Notes: a model not told the origin generated them from the letters alone. 60,786 nucleotides of DNA from an uncultured Eubacteriales bacterium (GCA_900553265.1 USDD01000001.1:1-60786), one strand, 5' to 3'. Shown: positions 1 to 7,896, counted from the first letter of the stretch. Numbers and translations: made by a program.

Positions 1-606
1 GCTATTACCGACGAGGACGGAAATATTATCGGCGAAGATAGAATCTGGGTAAATCGAACAATTCCCAGCAAGAAAACCGCGCTGTTCCAAGACGAGCTTT
101 ATACGCAAGAGTACAGTGCTCCCGTACTCATTGTACCAGATGAATTCACATATGATTGCAATGGAGACACCTATGCGTACTCCTTGAATATCAGTGAAGA
201 GAACAAGAGTGAATTTACGTTGAAAGCCGTGAAGACCAGTGAAAAAAGCAATGAAAACGATGAAAGCTCTCAAATAATGGATATAGATAAGTACACTAAA
301 GATATAATGGGTACTTGGGATGCTGCCTTTTTGTACGAGGGTGGCGATGAGTTCACGGATGCCAATATCAATCTTTGGGCGCGCTTTGTAAGCGACGGTA
401 CAGGGTTCATTGACTTTGCCGGTGATCGGTATCCAATAAAGTGGTCATACAGCGAAGAAAAGGATGATATGACGCTTTACAGGCTTGAAATGGATGGAGA
501 TGTTCGGTATATCGGTTTCGTGACCGACGCACATAACAGCTTCTTCCACAAGTTAATCTTGCACCTTGACGACCATCTCGATGTTATCCTCGAACGCAGA
601 AGATAA
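1..606 (+). CDS. Orphan protein, 5' end cut by the window edge
   Basis: The reading frame is open from base 1 and stops at 604-606, giving at least 201 residues; the true start lies outside the window. I do not recognise a family. The product is acidic and soluble-looking, with a charged, low-complexity middle (about residues 60-95) and a C-terminal half containing GTWDAAF and FAGDRYPIKW, which could be a small beta-barrel or lipocalin-like domain; that is only an impression. Base composition is clearly lower in GC than the genes after 2100, and the codon use is unlike theirs, which suggests recent transfer. The gene converges on a truncated antirestriction gene on the other strand, and the two meet around 606. 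Confidence 0.6.
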   Translation, partial: AITDEDGNIIGEDRIWVNRTIPSKKTALFQDELYTQEYSAPVLIVPDEFTYDCNGDTYAYSLNISEENKSEFTLKAVKTSEKSNENDESSQIMDIDKYTKDIMGTWDAAFLYEGGDEFTDANINLWARFVSDGTGFIDFAGDRYPIKWSYSEEKDDMTLYRLEMDGDVRYIGFVTDAHNSFFHKLILHLDDHLDVILERRR

Positions 607-974
607 GGCAACGAAGGCTTTGCGTGTCTGGCTGCAATCCCTTCGCATTGATTGATGTGGAACACATTGTAATAGCGCAGAAACGGGATTTGCTTCTTCT
701 CGCCGGTTTCCTCGTTCTCCTGCTCGATCCATTTCCAGAACACGACCATGTGCGCCTTCTCGCCCCTGCGGACATGACCGCCTGCCTGCTGGCACTGCCT
801 GAAGGTCAGATATTCGCCGGGCTTGCCAAGAAGCATCTGATTCAAAAGGCTGTACGGCTTGCCGGTTGCATAGCTGACGCAGCTCCCGCCTGCAATCCAA
901 GGCTTGCGCCAAGGGATTTCGCCCTGCTCCATCTGCTCGACGATTCGGCGGGTGACTTCTTCGTAAATATCCAT
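600..974 (-). pseudogene. Truncated ArdC-type antirestriction protein (N-terminal ssDNA-binding domain only)
   Basis: Reading leftward from an ATG at 974, preceded by a strong AGGAGGAGAAA ribosome binding site, the protein begins MDIYEEVTRRIVEQMEQG and contains IPWRKPW, TGKPYSLLNQ, YLTFRQ, GGHVRRGEKA and VVFWKW. These are the hallmarks of the ArdC N-terminal domain found on conjugative elements. Family resemblance ends near CEGIAARHAKP, at about 610. The frame then runs on for some 45 unrelated residues to 477, over the antisense of the neighbouring gene. The metalloprotease-like remainder of a full ArdC protein is missing, so the gene is a 5' remnant cut by a deletion or rearrangement. It could still make a short ssDNA-binding protein. 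Confidence 0.75.
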
Positions 975-1094
975 TTTCTCCTCCTTCCTCTTGCAGGGGG
1001 AGCCGCTCGTGTGGTAGAATAGGAACGTGCTCCCCGGTTTCTTTGCGGTTACTGTTGGGGCATGGCCGGAGTGATGTGGTGGTTGCTCCGGCTT

Positions 1095-1379
1095 TTATTT
1101 TGCCATCGTGATGCTGAAACGGCGCGTGGTCGTGGTTTTTCCATACTCCTGCCAGACCTCCGGCAGCTCTTTTCGCAGCGCGGCAGTGTCAATTCGAGTA
1201 GAAGTAACCGCCTTCCAAGTAACCCTGAACGCTCCTGCGGTGATCGTGTCCGTGTCCGCTTCGGTCATGTGCGCCTTGATCGCGTCCTGAACGCCTTCGA
1301 TTTCAGCATTGAGTTCTTCCACCATCCTGCGGAGTTCGGTCAGCTCGTTCAATTTCGCAATTAGTTCGTTCGTTGCCAT
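1095..1379 (-). CDS. Small mobile-element-associated protein
   Basis: A 94-residue protein starts at 1379, behind AGGAGG with a 7-8 base gap. The N-terminal half is a predicted coiled coil (heptad-like LIAKLNELTELRRMVEEL). The rest contains GAFRVTWKAVTSTRIDTAALRK-like strands followed by a Thr-rich FSITMAK end. Proteins of this shape are common beside ArdC and single-strand-binding genes in clostridial conjugative elements and prophages; the function is not known to me. It lies directly upstream of the truncated ArdC gene, is probably cotranscribed with it, and is driven by the minus-strand promoter at 1436-1464. Confidence 0.7.
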   Translation of the reverse strand: MATNELIAKLNELTELRRMVEELNAEIEGVQDAIKAHMTEADTDTITAGAFRVTWKAVTSTRIDTAALRKELPEVWQEYGKTTTTRRFSITMAK

Positions 1380-1435
1380 GGTATTGAACCTCCTTTTATT
1401 GTGGGTGAGATGCGTTTTCTCAACCTTGTGAGTAT

Positions 1436-1464
1436 ATTATACACTTGTGTAAGTGTATTTTCAA
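1436..1464 (-). promoter_or_regulatory. Minus-strand promoter for the 1379 gene
   Basis: On the minus strand TTGAAA (1464-1459) is separated by 17 bases from TATAAT (1441-1436). The spacer is almost filled by the palindromic operator at 1440-1457, so a bound repressor would block this promoter. Confidence 0.75.
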
Positions 1465-1520
1465 TTCGCAAAATCGCTAAATATACACTTGTGTAATTAT
1501 GAATTATGTACACTTGCGCA
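1440..1520. promoter_or_regulatory. Three copies of a TACAC-TT-GYGYA operator
   Basis: The 12-mer TACACTTGTGTA occurs at 1440-1451 and again at 1484-1495, and the variant TACACTTGCGCA at 1509-1520. The first lies inside a longer palindrome, TACACTT-GTGT-AAGTGTA (1440-1457, seven-base arms). Site 1 sits in the spacer of the minus-strand promoter, and site 3 overlaps the -35 of the plus-strand promoter. The small regulator encoded at 1561 is the obvious candidate to bind them, by analogy with autoregulated ribbon-helix-helix repressors. Confidence 0.65.
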
Positions 1521-1542
1521 AGCGCTTTTTGCATGCTACAAT
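1514..1542 (+). promoter_or_regulatory. Plus-strand promoter for the 1561 regulator
   Basis: TTGCGC (1514-1519), a 17-base spacer and TACAAT (1537-1542). The -35 overlaps operator copy 3. The AGGGAGG ribosome binding site follows at about 1547-1553. Confidence 0.7.
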
Positions 1543-1560
1543 AGGAAGGGAGGTGTTTCG

Positions 1561-1809
1561 ATGAGCGAGAGAAAAACGCTGAGCGATTCGCGCAAGCGTG
1601 CCAACAAAAAATGGAACGATGAGAATCTTACGAAGAAGTATGATCGCATTCAGCTTGTCGTTCCCAAAGGGCGTAAAGCAGATATTGAAGCTTGCGCAAA
1701 GGCGAAGGGAATGTCTGTAAACGGCTGGATTTGCGGTTATATTCGCGAGGCGGCAGGCATGAGCGAAGAGGAATGGAAGCGAGCAGCGGATGAACAGGGG
1801 GATGCATAA
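1561..1809 (+). CDS. Ribbon-helix-helix-like small DNA-binding protein
   Basis: An 82-residue basic protein. The start at 1561 is chosen because GGGAGG lies 7 bases upstream and the promoter's -10 lies just before it; a longer in-frame opening from 1453 would begin inside the operator region. The centre reads YDRIQLVVPKGRKADIEA followed by KGMSVNGWICGYIREA. That fits one beta strand plus two helices, the Arc/CopG layout seen in small regulators of clostridial integrative elements. It faces the 1379 gene across a 181-base intergenic region holding three operator copies. I infer an autoregulated repressor of both transcripts. The Arc/CopG assignment rests on pattern only. Confidence 0.7.
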   Translation: MSERKTLSDSRKRANKKWNDENLTKKYDRIQLVVPKGRKADIEACAKAKGMSVNGWICGYIREAAGMSEEEWKRAADEQGDA

Positions 1810-2070
1810 AACCGAACGAGCATTCTCCATTTCCATGTTGTTCAGAAGGTGGGGCGGGTCGACACTATCTGCAAACAGCGAGAGGGAAACGAGCCTTTGA
1901 ACTGCACAAAACGCTGCACAAAACACGCGTGATTTCGTCTTAATCTCCTATAGTTGGTTGTGTTCAAATGCCAGCCGGCGAGTGTGGGGTCAAAGATCAG
2001 GTCGGGCGTGCAAACCCTCTTGTTTTTATGCATAGCGGCATCGCATATTCATTCACGCGTTTTTCGTTTG
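1810..2070. other. Intergenic region at the presumed element boundary
   Basis: About 260 bases with no convincing gene. A 12-base tandem direct repeat, CTGCACAAAACG/CTGCACAAAACA, lies at 1902-1925. A 63-codon open frame on the minus strand (2033-1842) has no ribosome binding site and no recognisable domain. Composition changes from the AT-richer element to the GC-rich chromosome across this stretch, so the end of the element probably lies here, but I see no clear attachment site or tRNA fragment. Confidence 0.4.
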
Positions 2071-2106
2071 TTTCCCGTCTGAATGCGATTCGGACGGGAA
2101 ATTTTT
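2071..2106 (+). terminator. Intrinsic terminator
   Basis: TTTCCCGTC and GACGGGAAA form a nine-pair stem (2071-2079 with 2093-2101), extended inward by GAA/TTC, followed by a T run. It separates the element region from the symporter gene. Confidence 0.7.
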
Positions 2107-2108
2107 CG

Positions 2109-2137
2109 TTGTAATCCGATGAACAATATGATATAAT
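2109..2137 (+). promoter_or_regulatory. Promoter of the NSS symporter gene
   Basis: TTGTAA (2109-2114), a 17-base spacer and a perfect TATAAT (2132-2137), 52 bases ahead of the start codon. Confidence 0.7.
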
Positions 2138-2188
2138 GTTTTGGATTATTATTTCCGCAGAATTGCATGATCGGAGAGGACGTTATCT

Positions 2189-3565
2189 ATGGAGACAAAC
2201 CATCACAGCAGGCGCAGCTCGTTTTCGGGCAAGATCGGCTTTGTGCTGGCCGCGGCGGGCGCTTCCGTGGGACTGGGCAACATCTGGCGCTTTCCCTATC
2301 TGGCGGCGAAGTACGGCGGCGGCATCTTTCTGCTGGTCTACATTCTGCTGGCCTTCACCTTCGGCTACACGATGATCGTGGCGGAGACCGCGCTGGGGCG
2401 CATGACCCGCAAGAGTCCGGTGGGCGCCTTCCGCGCCTTCGGCAAGGGAAAGGGCCTGTCCTTCGGCGGATGGATCAACGCCATCATCCCCATCCTGATC
2501 GTCCCCTACTACTCCGTCATTGGCGGCTGGGTGATTAAGTACCTCGCGGAGTACATTCTGGGCCACGGCAGCGCGCTGGCGACGGACGAGTACTTCTCGA
2601 GCTTCATTTCCAACGGCTTCTCCTCCGAGCTGTGCTTCGTCGTGTTCGCGCTGTTTACGCTGGCCATCATCTTCGCGGGCGTGCACAACGGCATCGAGCG
2701 CGTCTCCAAGCTCATGATGCCCGTGCTGGCGGTGCTGTCCGTCATCATCGCCATCTATTCCGTAACCCGGCCCGGCGCGCTGGCGGGCGTGAAGTACTTT
2801 CTGGTGCCCAATCTGGAGAATTTCTCGTGGATGACCGTCGTCTCCGCCATGGGCCAGATGTTCTATTCGCTGTCCATCGCCATGGGCATTCTCATCACCT
2901 ACGGCTCGTACATGAAAAAGGACGTCTCCATCGACGGCTCCACCCGGAACGTGGAGATTTTCGACACCGTCATCGCCATCATGGCGGGACTGATGATTAT
3001 CCCCGCGGTGTTCGCCTTCTCCGGCGGCGAGCCGTCGGCGCTGAAGGCCGGCCCGAAGCTGATGTTCGTCACCATCCCCAAGGTGTTCGACAGCATGGGC
3101 ATGGGCACGCTGGTGGGTATTCTGTTCTTCCTGCTGGTGCTTTTCGCGGCGGTCACCAGCTCCATCGCGCTGACGGAGAGCGCCGTGTCCACCTTCGAGG
3201 ACGAGCTGGGCTGGAAGCGTCACAAGTCCACCCTGCTCATCGGCGCGATCATGCTGGCGCTGGGCAGTCTGTCCGCGCTGGGCTACGGCCCGCTGAGCAG
3301 CGTCACCGTGCTGGGCATGCAGTTTCTCGATCTGTTCGACTTCCTGACCAATTCCGTGATGATGCCCATCGCCGCCATCGCCACCTGCCTGCTGGTTTCC
3401 CGGGTGGTGGGCGTGGAGAAGATCGAGGAGGAGGTCACGCAGAACGGCTGCAGCTTCCGCCGCAGGAGGATCTTCAACTTCATGATCCGCTATCTCTGCC
3501 CCATCTTCGCCGTCATCATCCTGCTCAGCTCCGTGGCCAACACCTTCGGCTGGATCGCCATGTGA
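2189..3565 (+). CDS. Sodium-dependent transporter of the neurotransmitter:sodium symporter (NSS/SNF) family
   Basis: A 458-residue integral membrane protein with about eleven hydrophobic helices. The first carries GASVGLGNIWRFPYLAAKYGG (about residues 22-42), the NSS signature whose Gly and Asn/Trp residues build the sodium and substrate sites in LeuT-type transporters. The second helix carries the usual YILLAFTFGYTMIVAETALGR-like stretch. Bacterial members import amino acids or related amines with sodium; the substrate cannot be read from the sequence. The length fits the eleven-helix bacterial branch. The start at 2189 has GGAGAGG about 10 bases upstream. It is monocistronic by its own promoter and a 64-base gap to rubrerythrin. 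Confidence 0.93.
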   Translation: METNHHSRRSSFSGKIGFVLAAAGASVGLGNIWRFPYLAAKYGGGIFLLVYILLAFTFGYTMIVAETALGRMTRKSPVGAFRAFGKGKGLSFGGWINAIIPILIVPYYSVIGGWVIKYLAEYILGHGSALATDEYFSSFISNGFSSELCFVVFALFTLAIIFAGVHNGIERVSKLMMPVLAVLSVIIAIYSVTRPGALAGVKYFLVPNLENFSWMTVVSAMGQMFYSLSIAMGILITYGSYMKKDVSIDGSTRNVEIFDTVIAIMAGLMIIPAVFAFSGGEPSALKAGPKLMFVTIPKVFDSMGMGTLVGILFFLLVLFAAVTSSIALTESAVSTFEDELGWKRHKSTLLIGAIMLALGSLSALGYGPLSSVTVLGMQFLDLFDFLTNSVMMPIAAIATCLLVSRVVGVEKIEEEVTQNGCSFRRRRIFNFMIRYLCPIFAVIILLSSVANTFGWIAM

Positions 3566-3629
3566 TTTTTCACGGTTCATTTCTCCGCTTTATGGGCATA
3601 TTGATTACCGCATGAAAGGAGACTGAGCC

Positions 3630-4175
3630 ATGAGTCCAAGCAATCGATATTCCGGTACGCAGACGGAGAAGAACCTGCGCACGGCGTTCTCCGGCGAATC
3701 CGAGGCCCGCAATAAGTACACCTTCTTCGCCAGCGTCGCCCAGAAGGAGGGCTACGAGCAGATCGCCGCGCTGTTCCTCAAGACCGCCGAAAACGAGCGG
3801 GCGCACGCCAGGATGTGGTTTCAGGAGCTGGCCGCGCTGGGCGGCACCGCCGCGAACCTGCTCAGCGCCGCCGAGGGCGAGCACTACGAATGGACGGACA
3901 TGTATGACGGCTTTGCCAAAACCGCCGAGGAGGAGGGCTTCCCCGAGCTGGCCGCGAAGTTCCGCCTCGTCGCCGCCGTCGAAAGGCAGCACGAGGAGCG
4001 CTATCGCGCGCTGCTGCGCAATGTGGAGACCGCGCAGGTCTTTGCAAAGAGCGAGGTCAAGGTCTGGGAATGCCGCAACTGCGGCCACATCGTCGTGGGC
4101 ACAACCGCCCCGGCGGTCTGCCCCACCTGCAGCCATCCCCAGAGCTACTTCGAAATCCACGCGGAAAACTACTGA
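3630..4175 (+). CDS. rbr: Rubrerythrin
   Basis: A 181-residue cytoplasmic diiron peroxidase that uses rubredoxin-type electron transfer to reduce hydrogen peroxide in anaerobes. The ferritin-like domain (about 1-140) shows E23 in GESEARNKY, the ExxH pair E56/H59 in ENERAHA, and a second pair in VERQHEERY. The C-terminal rubredoxin-like domain has C148/C151 (CRNC) and C164/C167 (CPTC) for one iron. The family length is normal. AAGGAGA lies 9 bases before the ATG. It is closed off by the strong hairpin at 4191. An oxidative-stress role fits an obligate anaerobe. Confidence 0.97.
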   Translation: MSPSNRYSGTQTEKNLRTAFSGESEARNKYTFFASVAQKEGYEQIAALFLKTAENERAHARMWFQELAALGGTAANLLSAAEGEHYEWTDMYDGFAKTAEEEGFPELAAKFRLVAAVERQHEERYRALLRNVETAQVFAKSEVKVWECRNCGHIVVGTTAPAVCPTCSHPQSYFEIHAENY

Positions 4176-4187
4176 TTTTCCATCCAA

Positions 4188-4224
4188 AAACGGGCGAACG
4201 CTCCTTCGGCGTTCGCCCGTTTCT
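4188..4224. terminator. Bidirectional terminator between rubrerythrin and the VTT-domain gene
   Basis: CGGGCGAACGC (4191-4201) pairs with GCGTTCGCCCG (4209-4219) around a TCCTTCG loop. A-rich sequence lies on the left and T-rich on the right, so it can stop both convergent transcripts. Confidence 0.85.
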
Positions 4225-4923
4225 TTATTCCTTTTCCTTCTTCTCGCTCCGCTCGCGCATTTTCCCGAACAGCCAGAAGCCCGCGAGGCACAGCAGCGCC
4301 GTTCCCGCGAAGATGAGCACCGCCGCGAGATAGTTGCCCTGCTGCATGTAGTGGCCGCCCAGCGTGGACGTGACCACCGAGGGAATGCGCCCCACTGAGC
4401 AGATGAGCAGCCATGTGCCGAAGCCGATGGGCGTTAGGCCCGCGCAGTAGGTCAGCAGATCCTTCGGCGTTCCGGGAAAGATCATCAAAAGCGCCGTCAC
4501 CTTGAACAGCTTCTCCTTATTTCTCAGAAAACTCAGCGACTCGATCTTCTCCTGCGAAAAGAACAGCCGCACCAGCCTCACGCCGAACAGCCGCACCAGC
4601 CCGAACACGATGACGCTGCCCAGCGTGGCGCCCGCCAGGCAGATGAGCGTGCCCTCGAACGCGCCGAAGGCGAAGCCCGCCGCCAGCTCCAGCGGCTCGC
4701 CGGGAATGACGGCCACGATGACCTGAAAGCAGACCATTCCGATGTAGACCAGCCGGGCCTTCCTGCCCAGCGCGTCCAGCCACGCGCGCAGCTGGTCGCT
4801 GTCGCGCACCAGCTGCGTCATGGGCTTGCCCACGCGCACGGCCAGCCATGCCGACGCGCCCAGAAAAATCGCCGCCAGCAGCGCGGCGATCCATCGCTGT
4901 GTTCTCTTTGAAAACCTCTGCAT
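4225..4923 (-). CDS. VTT-domain (TVP38/DedA-like) membrane protein
   Basis: 232 residues from the chosen ATG at 4923. A longer frame back to 4971 exists, but the promoter -10 lies inside it, and GAGG sits about 9 bases ahead of 4923. One N-terminal helix is followed by the VTT core: VIPGEPLELAAGFAFG (about residues 75-90), then GATLGSVIVFGLVRLFG, and later FPGTPKDLLTYCAGLTPI. The paired re-entrant loops with GxPxE and GxPKD match the SNARE-associated/DedA superfamily, whose members act as lipid scramblases or undecaprenyl-phosphate carriers. The exact substrate is unknown. The charged C terminus (KKEKE) is cytoplasmic. Confidence 0.9.
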   Translation of the reverse strand: MQRFSKRTQRWIAALLAAIFLGASAWLAVRVGKPMTQLVRDSDQLRAWLDALGRKARLVYIGMVCFQVIVAVIPGEPLELAAGFAFGAFEGTLICLAGATLGSVIVFGLVRLFGVRLVRLFFSQEKIESLSFLRNKEKLFKVTALLMIFPGTPKDLLTYCAGLTPIGFGTWLLICSVGRIPSVVTSTLGGHYMQQGNYLAAVLIFAGTALLCLAGFWLFGKMRERSEKKEKE

Positions 4924-4959
4924 GCCCGTTTTCCTCGTTTTTCCAGTGTCTTGTGTTCC

Positions 4960-4988
4960 ATTATAACGCATTTCCCGGGCAATGGCAA
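4960..4988 (-). promoter_or_regulatory. Promoter of the VTT-domain gene
   Basis: On the minus strand TTGCCA (4988-4983), 17 bases, TATAAT (4965-4960). It overlaps a CCCGGGCA/TGCCCGGG palindrome (4974-4996) that may act as weak transcriptional punctuation after the upstream gene. Confidence 0.7.
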
Positions 4989-5016
4989 TGCCCGGGCGCC
5001 TTTCCGAATGCGTATT

Positions 5017-5424
5017 TTATGCCCGAGCCGACGCCCGGCGCGCTTTGGGCTTCAGATTGACACGCACCGCGCCCGCCGCGCCGCCCACCGCCGCGCCCAG
5101 CAGCATCTCGCCCAGCATCTGCGCGGCCTCGAACCGGCCGCCGCCCAGCGCCACATACAGCCCGTAGCCCGCGATCATGTATGCAAGCGCCACCGTCATG
5201 CCGGTGAAAAATCCCCGATTGCCGCCGCGCTCCACCGCCGCGCGCACGCCCAGCACCACGGCCAGCGCCTTGAGCAGCTGATTCAGCAGCGTCAGCACTC
5301 CGTCGCTCAGCCGCGCGGTCAGCACCAGCGCCGCGATCAGCGCCATGCCCAGCAGCGTGACCGCCGCGGCGGCGAGCAGTCCCTTCAGAATGGACAGAAG
5401 CGCGCTTGCCCTCTTGGTCGCCAT
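5017..5424 (-). CDS. TIGR04086/YrzE-type membrane protein
   Basis: 135 residues from the ATG at 5424, which has AGGGGG 9 bases upstream; an earlier in-frame ATG at 5442 has no such site. Four hydrophobic segments are visible (about residues 10-32, 42-60, 68-88, 92-110). Alternating Gly/Ala-rich helices and ERGGNRGFFTG between helices two and three match the small sporulation-lineage Firmicutes family TIGR04086, of unknown function. The basic tail (KPKARRASARA) is cytoplasmic. It follows the penicillin-binding protein gene, and its ribosome binding site sits in the 3' arm of the hairpin ending that gene. Confidence 0.75.
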   Translation of the reverse strand: MATKRASALLSILKGLLAAAAVTLLGMALIAALVLTARLSDGVLTLLNQLLKALAVVLGVRAAVERGGNRGFFTGMTVALAYMIAGYGLYVALGGGRFEAAQMLGEMLLGAAVGGAAGAVRVNLKPKARRASARA

Positions 5425-5426
5425 AA

Positions 5427-5469
5427 AACGAAGCCCCCTCATCGCTTTTTTGCAAGCATATGAGGGGGC
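5427..5469 (-). terminator. Terminator/attenuator hairpin that masks the next gene's ribosome binding site
   Basis: Reading leftward, GCCCCCTCAT (5469-5460) pairs with ATGAGGGGGC (5442-5433) around a 17-base loop that has its own GCTT/AAGC pairing. TTCGTTTT follows directly. The AGGGGG in the second arm is the ribosome binding site for the ATG at 5424. Confidence 0.75.
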
Positions 5470-5481
5470 CGCGCCGCGTAT

Positions 5482-7896
5482 TCAGCGGCAGGTGGTGCAA
5501 TAGCCGAGGCTGGTGGAGTTTTCGTCGATGGAAGCGCCGATGAAGTACTCCGTCACGTCCTCCAGATTCTGCGCGTAGCGCAGCGGATGGCCCTCGGGGA
5601 TGTAGATCAGTCCGGCCACAAAGGTGGACGAGCAATTGGACGTGGCCACCTTGTGGGAGCGGCTGCAGATGGTCACGGCGCGATGCATGTTGCACTTGGC
5701 CGTGGGCTGCGTGCCGTCCAGATACCAGTCGATGTTAGTGGTGTGTCCGTTGGCGTCGTGGCGGCAGGCGGAGGTGGGAACCATGCCCGACACCGCGCAG
5801 ACCTCCACGGGAACCAGACCGTAGTCCGAGGCCGAGCCGCCGATGATCTCGCGGTTCGTGGTGCAGCCGGTGGCCAGATGCACCTGGGTCATGATCTCCG
5901 CCCAGAGGGGCGCGGCGGCGCTGCCGCCGGTGGCGCTGGAGACCAGCGGGCGGTTGTTGTCCGAGCCGATCCAGACCGCGCCGGAGTAGTATCCGGTCAT
6001 GCCGGCGAAGGTCACGCCGCAGTAGTCGGTGTTGGTGCCGGTCTTGCCGGCCACGGTCAGGCCGCCGAAATTGGCCCTTGCGCCGGTGCCCACGCCCTCC
6101 TGCACGCAGCCCTTGAGCATGTCCACCAGCATCCACGCCGTGGACGGCTTGAAGACCTCGCGGGTGGTCTGCACCTCGCGCACGTCGATGTACACCGTGC
6201 CGTCGGGGTTGAGAATCTGGGTAAAGGCGTAGGGCTCCTGATAGGTGCCCGAATTGGCCACCGCGCCGAAGGCCGCGGCCATCTCCACCATGGACGGATA
6301 GGACACGCCCAGCGCGAGGCCCGCGCCGTTGGCGAGGATGTGATCCGGCTCGATGCCCAGCATCAGCAGATACTTGACCGCGTTCTCGATGCCCACATAT
6401 TCATACAGCACGTGGGCCGTGGACGTGTTGTGAGAGCGGTTGATGGCGTAGCGCATGGACTCCACGCCGGAGTAATCGCCGTCGGTGCTGAAGTTTCTCG
6501 GATAGCCCTCGCCGCCGTTCCAGCCCTCGATGGGAATGGGCAGGTTCAGCACCGGCGAGGCCGGCGAAGCGCCCAGATCCAGCGCCGGGCCGTAAACCGC
6601 CAGTGGCTTGAGCGACGAGCCGACGGACATCTTCATCTGATAGGCGCGGTTGAGCTGCAGCTTCTGAACCGGCGTGGAACGCCCGCCCACGATGGCCACC
6701 AGCTCGCCCGTGTGCCAGTTCATCACCGCCGCGGCGCACTGGGGCTGCACGACGGTCAGATATTCGCCGCCGCCCAGCGAGGCCTGGGTGGACGCGTCAT
6801 TGGAATAGCGCATCTCGGGATAGCTCGACCAGTTGGTGATGGCGTCCTGCACGGCCGACTGCACCTCGGGGTCCAGCGAGGTGAACACCTTGTAGCCGCC
6901 GTTGCGCAGCTTGGTCTCCATGGCGCTGCGGTTGGAGCGGGTGTCCTCCAGCCCCTCCACGCGCAGCATCTTGGTCACCACGTCGTAGATGGCGTACTCG
7001 ACGTAATAGGCGTTGTCGTACATCGCGTCGGTGGTGGCGGTGGATTTCTCCAGCACCGTCAGCGTCTGAGAATGCGCCTCGTCGTATTCCTCCTGGGTAA
7101 TCAGCTTCTGCTCCAGCATGGACTCGAGCACCAGATTGGTTCGGCCCTCGATGGCCTCCGGCGTGCTCCTGCCCGAGCTCTTGTAATAGCAGCGGCGGGG
7201 ATTGTAGCGGTTGGGATTTCGGATGATGGCGGCGATGGCGGCGCATTCGCGCAGCGTCAGATCCTGAAGATCCTTGCCGAAGTAGTCCTGCGCGGCAATC
7301 TTCACGCCGTAGCTGGAGCCGCCGAGGAAGATGACGTTCATGTAAGCCTCGAGAATCTGCTCCTTGGAGAGACTCTTCTCGACCTCCACGGCGAGATAGG
7401 CCTCCTGCACCTTGCGGCGATAGGTCTGCTCGCTGCTGAGCATGGTCAGCTTGACCAGCTGGCAGGTGAGCGTGGACGCGCCCTGGGTGCTGCCGCCCAT
7501 GAGGTTGTTGACGATGGCGCCCACCTGTCGCTTCAGGTCGATGCCGTGGTGCTCGAAGAAGCGCTTGTCCTCGATGGAGATGACGGCGTTGATGAGGTTT
7601 TTGGGAATCTCGTCGATCTCCACGTAGATTCGGTTCTGCGAGCCCTTGAACTCCGTAATCAGACCGCCCTTGCTGTCGTAGATGAACGAGGTCTGGGCCT
7701 GCGCGCCGATCTTGTCCAGATCCAGATCCGGCGTGGTGTCCATCCACGCCTTGGCCACGCCCACCATGAGTCCGCCGCAGGACAGGCCGATCAGCAGCAC
7801 GACGAAGAACAGCATCCGCATCGTCATGAACAGCACCGAGACCAGGAAATTCCGCTCCCGCTCCCGGGGCTTGAAAATCACATATTTTGCGCTCAT
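5482..7896 (-). CDS. Class A (bifunctional) penicillin-binding protein
   Basis: 804 residues from the ATG at 7896, which has GGAGG 5 bases upstream; an ATG at 7908 lacks one. A cytoplasmic Arg/Glu-rich tail and one membrane anchor (about residues 20-50) precede a GT51 glycosyltransferase domain with EDKRFFEHHGID near residue 112 and QGASTLTCQLVK. The penicillin-binding transpeptidase domain has SSLK near residue 425 (active serine in SVGSSLKP rather than the usual PGS-x-FKP), SHN near 487 and KTGT near 618. It polymerises and cross-links peptidoglycan outside the membrane. The C-terminal extension has several Cys (CSRS, CTTC), an unusual feature that could form disulfides. The symbol ponA/pbpF-like is plausible but not assigned. 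Confidence 0.95.
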   Translation of the reverse strand: MSAKYVIFKPRERERNFLVSVLFMTMRMLFFVVLLIGLSCGGLMVGVAKAWMDTTPDLDLDKIGAQAQTSFIYDSKGGLITEFKGSQNRIYVEIDEIPKNLINAVISIEDKRFFEHHGIDLKRQVGAIVNNLMGGSTQGASTLTCQLVKLTMLSSEQTYRRKVQEAYLAVEVEKSLSKEQILEAYMNVIFLGGSSYGVKIAAQDYFGKDLQDLTLRECAAIAAIIRNPNRYNPRRCYYKSSGRSTPEAIEGRTNLVLESMLEQKLITQEEYDEAHSQTLTVLEKSTATTDAMYDNAYYVEYAIYDVVTKMLRVEGLEDTRSNRSAMETKLRNGGYKVFTSLDPEVQSAVQDAITNWSSYPEMRYSNDASTQASLGGGEYLTVVQPQCAAAVMNWHTGELVAIVGGRSTPVQKLQLNRAYQMKMSVGSSLKPLAVYGPALDLGASPASPVLNLPIPIEGWNGGEGYPRNFSTDGDYSGVESMRYAINRSHNTSTAHVLYEYVGIENAVKYLLMLGIEPDHILANGAGLALGVSYPSMVEMAAAFGAVANSGTYQEPYAFTQILNPDGTVYIDVREVQTTREVFKPSTAWMLVDMLKGCVQEGVGTGARANFGGLTVAGKTGTNTDYCGVTFAGMTGYYSGAVWIGSDNNRPLVSSATGGSAAAPLWAEIMTQVHLATGCTTNREIIGGSASDYGLVPVEVCAVSGMVPTSACRHDANGHTTNIDWYLDGTQPTAKCNMHRAVTICSRSHKVATSNCSSTFVAGLIYIPEGHPLRYAQNLEDVTEYFIGASIDENSTSLGYCTTCR

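Noticed and set aside
1950..2035. Possible tRNA fragment or attachment site near GTTCAAATG
   Set aside because: The T-loop-like motif has no matching stem, and the flanks cannot fold into a tRNA arm set.
2183..3580. A long minus-strand frame over the NSS transporter gene
   Set aside because: An antisense shadow rich in His/Asp/Gln; the transporter frame shows real motifs.
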